From Pararhizobium sp. (lineage in GTDB: Bacteria > Pseudomonadota > Alphaproteobacteria > Rhizobiales > Rhizobiaceae): DNA of 64,000 nt. The position numbers were made by a program, and so were the translations under genes. Every line of letters begins with the position of its first letter. The first letter of the stretch is position 1. Shown one piece after another: positions 60,484 to 64,000 of this stretch. The notes below the pieces were generated by a model, which was not told the DNA's origin, searched no databases, and worked only from the letters and a program-made list of their open reading frames with translations. The DNA lies in assembly GCA_030655075.1 (NCBI GenBank), contig JAURWE010000131.1:62001-126000 (forward strand), given 5' to 3'.

Positions 60484-61047
60484 TCAGAAACCGGAACCCG
60501 GCTCGGCTAGATAGGCTTCCTCGGCACTGGTCGAGACACGTCCGAGAAAACGGTTGCGGTGGGGAAAGCGGCCGAATTGTTCGATCACCTCGCGGTGCCG
60601 GATGGCGTAATCCAGGTAGTCCGCATTCGCAAGCTCCGTGAACAGCTGCACCGACAGGGTCTGGTCCTCGAGCGTTTCGGAATGCTCCAGCGGAAAATAG
60701 AAGAAGCAGCGCCGCGCGGCATCGACGCCCAGGTCGGCCCTGTTCGCCAGCGCCGCCGCCGCCTCGCGCCGCGCCAGCCCGTCGGTGGCAAAGGCCAGCG
60801 GCGTCGCCCGGTACATGTTGCGGGGAAACTGGTCGAGGACGATGATTGCCGCCAGCCGGCTTTCGCCCGACATGTGCCAGGCACCGCCGATCTCGCCGGC
60901 CAGCGCAAGATGCGTCGCGCGGAAACGCTCGCGGGTGATGCGGTCGAGATCGGGCGTCGAGTTGAACCACTGCTCCGGCGTCAGCTCCTCGAACCAGAAT
61001 TTGAGAATATCGTCAGGTGTGGCGATGTCAGTCTGCAGCGTCATCAT
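60484..61047 (-). CDS. DUF924 family protein
   Basis: A 187-residue DUF924 protein: DILKFWFEELTPEQWFNSTP at the N-terminus, LAAIIVLDQFPRNMYRATPL in the middle, FFYFPLEHSETLEDQ and IEQFGRFPHRNRFLGR near the C-terminus. These are the conserved blocks of this all-helical family, which has a TPR-like fold and no established function. The ATG at 61047 (the first of two adjacent Met codons) is chosen because the family N-terminus begins there. It is 7 bases ahead of the MscS gene and probably cotranscribed. Confidence 0.88.
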   Translation of the reverse strand: MMTLQTDIATPDDILKFWFEELTPEQWFNSTPDLDRITRERFRATHLALAGEIGGAWHMSGESRLAAIIVLDQFPRNMYRATPLAFATDGLARREAAAALANRADLGVDAARRCFFYFPLEHSETLEDQTLSVQLFTELANADYLDYAIRHREVIEQFGRFPHRNRFLGRVSTSAEEAYLAEPGSGF

Positions 61048-61276
61048 AGGTCCTCGGTTTGTCCCGTCTGTGTCCCAGCTTTGAAGGACCATGGCAAGGC
61101 ATCGGCCACATCGGACAGAAAAGATGCCCGGCACAAAAGATGCGCGCCACGGCCGCCACGACAACCAAGGCCAAAACATTGACCAAAAGACGTTTTCCAA
61201 AGAAAATTCGCAAAGCAACTGGACAAGCCGGACGAAGCCCATTATACGCCCCTCCAGACCACTTAAGCGGTCCTGT

Positions 61277-61352
<76 letters not shown>

Positions 61353-61743
61353 TTTTCTTTCCCATGCAAGTTCCGTGAAGCCCCAAAAGCCTTGTAAATC
61401 AAGGCGTTTCGGTGCGCAGTTTGCTGCCCCGCGTCACTTGGTGTGCTGTCCATCAGGACGCTTGCAACACTGATTATGGCGCGATCTCGGCGGGCCAGGT
61501 TTTGGACATGGGTCGAAATGGTTCAAGGTCCTCATCCAGCTTTCCGGCCCGGAACCGTGGCTTGACCGGCTGACGGTTGCGTGCCGGTAAAGGTACACGC
61601 CCCCCTCGACCCGCCCCGACTTGTATGTTAGTAATATATGAAATTGGGGACAGAGCGCTGAAATGCCGTCAATCACAAATCTTCGCCACTTGCGGGAAAA
61701 CGATGCTGCGCTACCTTTTCAATGTGCCAACGGAGCTGCGCCT
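61353..61743. other. Intergenic region after tRNA-Lys
   Basis: About 390 bases between the tRNA and the next gene. An AT-rich patch with TTAGTAATATATGAAATTGG (61626-61645) looks like promoter sequence for the small gene downstream. A minus-strand open frame at 61434-61676 has no recognisable features. tRNA 3' ends are common integration targets, but no attachment-site repeat or integrase was seen. Confidence 0.45.
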
Positions 61744-61971
61744 ATGACCGCCATCAAGGAAGCATTGCCATCTGAACGGTATCTCAACCGCAACATCGCC
61801 TGCGAAAATGCCCTGGAGAGCGCCTTCGAGAATCTCGCCGCCATGGCACATGGTGCCGGATGGTCGCGACAGGAAGTTGCTGCGGCCCTTCTCAATCTGG
61901 GTGACAGGCACCTGTTGACGCTGATGGACGAACCTCAGCAGACGAAGCGCCCGGTGTCGCAACGGGCCTGA
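61744..61971 (+). CDS. Small hypothetical protein
   Basis: A 75-residue acidic helical protein if it starts at the ATG at 61744 (MTAIKEALPSERYLNRNIAC); an upstream ATG at 61663 would give 102 residues. The segment AFENLAAMAHGAGWSRQEVA looks like a small helical domain of the kind often found in Rhizobiaceae unknown proteins. No family is recognised. It appears monocistronic. Confidence 0.6.
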   Translation: MTAIKEALPSERYLNRNIACENALESAFENLAAMAHGAGWSRQEVAAALLNLGDRHLLTLMDEPQQTKRPVSQRA

Positions 61972-62153
61972 GCCCGCAGTCTTGCTGCCGAGCGCTCCCT
62001 TGATCGCGCTTGCGACACGCCAATGCTGACGCCTTGACGCTTTTTGTACATAACCCGCCAGCGTACTTGCAAAACCACGCCAAAAATCTAGTGTCCGCAC
62101 CTTGGAAAGCGCGGCCGGGTTGAACGGCGGGCGCAAATGCGGAAAGTTGGGTT

Positions 62154-62432
62154 TTGAAGAACATCGAGGATCTGATTTCGGCGATCAACCGAATGCACGC
62201 GACCTACAACGCCGGCAGGATCGAGCGTGAAACCGTTCGAGATTTCGTGCTCGGCCTCGGCGACTATGGCGAACCGCACGGCTCTGCCCTGACCGGGGCA
62301 AAAGCATGGTTCAAAGGCAAGCGCGATCTCGAACCCGATGAGTTGAAGGTTCTCGACCTCGACTGGCTGCGCACCGTTGCCGAGGGCACGCGCACCGGCC
62401 TTGTCCGGCAGGAGCGGGAAGCAGGCCTATGA
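62154..62432 (+). CDS. Hypothetical protein coupled to the FkbM methyltransferase
   Basis: A 92-residue protein starting at TTG (62154), with GGAAAG eight bases upstream: MKNIEDLISAINRMHATYNA, then RDFVLGLGDYGEPHGSALTG. It is not recognised. Its stop overlaps the FkbM gene by 4 bases (ATGA), which argues for a functional partnership. Because the start is a TTG, the real start could be an internal codon. Confidence 0.6.
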   Translation: MKNIEDLISAINRMHATYNAGRIERETVRDFVLGLGDYGEPHGSALTGAKAWFKGKRDLEPDELKVLDLDWLRTVAEGTRTGLVRQEREAGL

Positions 62433-63172
62433 CCCTTAAATATGCCTTCCGCGATTTCTTCCGCCGCCGCCGTCTCGCCCGCCACACGGCTGAGCATGGC
62501 GACACCTACAGCTATCACGGCTGCACGGTCACCGTGCCGGAGCGCGCAGGCGTCGGCGTGCGCCACGCTCTGCTGCGCAACAGGTATGAGGCCGATGAAG
62601 CGGCTATGATATCAAGCCATCTGCCGCACGGAATGCCGGTCATCGAACTCGGTGGATCGCTCGGCGTCGTGTCGGCTCTGGTGCGGTCGCGGATTGGCCG
62701 GACAGCGCGCCACGTCGTCGTCGAGGCAAATCCTGACCTTATCGACATCTGCACGGCCAATGCGGCGCACGCTGCCGAAACGGGCGCCACAGAGGTGGTC
62801 AACGCGGCGGTTTTTTACGATGCACCCTTCGCCCGCTTCCGCATTACCGCGAATGTGCACGAAAATGCGCTCGATACCGGTGACGGTCCGGGGCGGCTCG
62901 TCGAGGTTCCGGCCATCACCCTGGCGACATTGTATGAACGCCTTGGATCGCCCGAGACATTCGCGCTGGTGAGTGACATCGAAGGTGCGGAATATGCGGT
63001 CTTCGCCGCTGAGGTGGACATTCTCGCCAAGGTTTCGGTCGCCGTCATCGAGGTCCATCCCGATGAATTCGAACGGCAGGGCAAGAGCCTTGCCAGCTTC
63101 CTGGTGCTGGGCGAAGCAGCGGGGCTGAAGCTCGCCGCCTCTCAAGCCGACGTCGTCGTCCTAAAACGCTGA
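62429..63172 (+). CDS. FkbM-family methyltransferase
   Basis: A 247-residue SAM-dependent methyltransferase. The SAM motif I region is GMPVIELGGSLGVVSALVRS (residues ~68-87), motif II HVVVEANPDLIDICTANAAH, and the FkbM C-terminal block LVSDIEGAEYAVFAAEVDIL with VAVIEVHPDEFERQG. FkbM proteins usually O-methylate sugars or other small molecules; the substrate here is unknown. Overlaps the 92-residue gene by 4 bases. Confidence 0.88.
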   Translation: MTLKYAFRDFFRRRRLARHTAEHGDTYSYHGCTVTVPERAGVGVRHALLRNRYEADEAAMISSHLPHGMPVIELGGSLGVVSALVRSRIGRTARHVVVEANPDLIDICTANAAHAAETGATEVVNAAVFYDAPFARFRITANVHENALDTGDGPGRLVEVPAITLATLYERLGSPETFALVSDIEGAEYAVFAAEVDILAKVSVAVIEVHPDEFERQGKSLASFLVLGEAAGLKLAASQADVVVLKR

Positions 63173-63190
63173 TATGGCGCGCGCAAAAAA

Positions 63191-63219
63191 AGGCGGGTGC
63201 CGCTCGGCAGCACCCGCCT
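63191..63219 (-). terminator. Intrinsic terminator between FkbM and the exported small protein
   Basis: AGGCGGGTG (63191-63199) pairs with CACCCGCCT (63211-63219). On the minus strand it is followed by seven T residues, so it terminates the minus-strand gene that ends at 63230. It may stop FkbM readthrough as well. Confidence 0.82.
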
Positions 63220-63229
63220 GGTTCATGTT

Positions 63230-63589
63230 TTACAGTTCCGGGCAGCCCCGGACATTGGCGAAGGTGATCCGGTCAGGGCCACCGCGCGTCATGCCCTGAA
63301 CGATGACGCGGCGTGGCGTGACACCGGCGATGCGGGCGCGGCGGAAACCGGCGTCGCGTGCAAGATCAAGCGCATCATCCGGGTCGCAGCCACGGCGCGG
63401 GCGGCGCTGGCCCATGTCTTCGTCATCGTTGAAACGCGGGCGATCGCGGTCCTTGCGCGGGCGGCCGATGATCACGTCGTCACCGAGGCGCAGTTCGAGA
63501 TCCTGTGAGAAAGCAGGCGGCGCCATGGTTGTGAACGTGCTGGCTGTGAGCACGACGGCCAGACCGGCGTTGGAAAGAAATTTGAGCAT
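63230..63589 (-). CDS. Exported small basic/acidic hypothetical protein
   Basis: A 119-residue protein with a signal peptide (MLKFLSNAGLAVVLTASTFT, cleavage probably after AFS near residue 28). A charged linker rich in Arg and Asp follows (GRPRKDRDRPRFNDDEDMGQ), then a compact C-terminal part with two Cys (RRGCDPDDALDLARDAGFRR and NVRGCPEL) that could pair. The ATG at 63589 is chosen because the signal starts there. The family resembles other small exported Rhizobiaceae proteins of unknown function. Confidence 0.72.
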   Translation of the reverse strand: MLKFLSNAGLAVVLTASTFTTMAPPAFSQDLELRLGDDVIIGRPRKDRDRPRFNDDEDMGQRRPRRGCDPDDALDLARDAGFRRARIAGVTPRRVIVQGMTRGGPDRITFANVRGCPEL

Positions 63590-63717
63590 GGTGGTTTCCC
63601 TTATGGTCATCCGACGGTTTGCAGACCAGCGCATCCGTCGGCTTTGATTGATCGAGGGATGAACGGTTGCTGGCCTGGAAGGTTCCGTTCCGGCCGTGCG
63701 TTACGGATGTCGTGGGA

Positions 63718-64000
63718 TCAGACGTCGAGCGATCCGGTGGCGATGCGCACGGCGTGCCCGCCGATGCGCGCCCGCGAGATGCCGCCGTCACGCACGTCGA
63801 GATGCAGATGGATAAGCGACGGCCGCCCCATTTCAACACCCTGTTCGATCAGGATCGGATAGTGCCCGTCGGTCAGCCCGTCGAAATGGTGGATGGCGCC
63901 CGACATTGCCGCCACGGCCGCACCTGTGGCGGGGTCTTCGACGATGCCCATGCCTGACGCAAACATGCGCGCATGGAAATTGGCATGATGATTGACGCCG
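63718..64000 (-). CDS. PhzF-family protein (partial, N-terminal part outside window)
   Basis: The C-terminal ~94 residues of a phenazine biosynthesis PhzF-like isomerase. The window edge starts in GVNHHANFHARMFASGMGIV, followed by the family signature EDPATGAAVAAM and, near the end, RIGGHAVRIATG. The 5' part continues beyond base 64000. PhzF homologues are widespread isomerase-fold enzymes, and most are not involved in phenazines. Confidence 0.9.
   Translation of the reverse strand, partial: GVNHHANFHARMFASGMGIVEDPATGAAVAAMSGAIHHFDGLTDGHYPILIEQGVEMGRPSLIHLHLDVRDGGISRARIGGHAVRIATGSLDV

Noticed and set aside
61434..61676. Minus-strand 80-codon frame after tRNA-Lys
   Set aside because: No ribosome binding site, no recognisable family, and it overlaps the probable promoter of the next gene.

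Overview
The window is GC-rich chromosomal DNA from an alphaproteobacterium, most likely a Rhizobiaceae member (Rhizobium/Agrobacterium/Ensifer type). This placement rests on the cob gene set with cobW/cobN/cbtBA, ExoD, DUF1127 small proteins, a betaine:homocysteine methyltransferase, GT41 glycosyltransferases, and mosaic palindromic repeats of the RIME type known from rhizobia. No database search was possible, so the genus is an inference. No phage, IS or CRISPR locus is visible.

Layout. (1) 1-18.3 kb, cobalamin (B12) synthesis and cobalt uptake. A minus-strand run cbiX-cobH-cobL-cobI-cobJ-cobM makes the corrin ring. A second minus-strand run, cbtB-cbtA-cobP-cobW-cobN-cobO, lies behind a cobalamin riboswitch, and cobQ stands upstream of it. 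A TauE-type permease and a parDE toxin-antitoxin pair sit between the two runs. cobL and cobN each carry palindromic repeat DNA inserted in frame, and a related copy lies between cobW and cobN. (2) 18.5-22.7 kb: a small standalone gene, then a three-gene quaternary-amine (betaine/choline type) ABC transporter. (3) 22.8-35.7 kb: surface-polysaccharide genes (O-antigen ligase family, two acyltransferase-3 proteins), betaine:homocysteine methyltransferase, glycosyltransferases including a protein with two tandem GT41 units, and an ECF sigma factor coupled to a membrane VWA protein. (4) 36.6-48.2 kb: a corrinoid-dependent methyl-transfer locus. It holds an MttB-family methyltransferase without pyrrolysine, a corrinoid protein, a methyl-THF:corrinoid methyltransferase, MetF with a separate MetV-like Fe-S protein, an ASKHA reductive activator, a short QueG-like Fe-S protein, DUF1638 and several small unknown proteins. 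(5) 48.3-64 kb: topoisomerase IB, a LysR regulator and DUF1127 pair, a third GT41 unit, a GlxA-type AraC regulator, two paralogous double-receiver proteins (one a diguanylate cyclase), an MscS channel, tRNA-Lys(CTT), an FkbM methyltransferase and a partial PhzF.

How the parts may work together (inference). The transporter imports a methylated quaternary amine such as glycine betaine. One methyl group can go to homocysteine through Bmt. The MttB/corrinoid system could move others to tetrahydrofolate, and MetF/MetV would then oxidise methyl-THF to methylene-THF. This resembles the chloromethane (cmu) route and the acetogen betaine route, but in an aerobic rhizobium. The adjacent cob genes would supply the corrinoid, and the GlxA-type regulator resembles known betaine/carnitine regulators. 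The two strongest leads are this aerobic corrinoid demethylation locus with its unknown small partners, and the in-frame repeat insertions in cobL and cobN.
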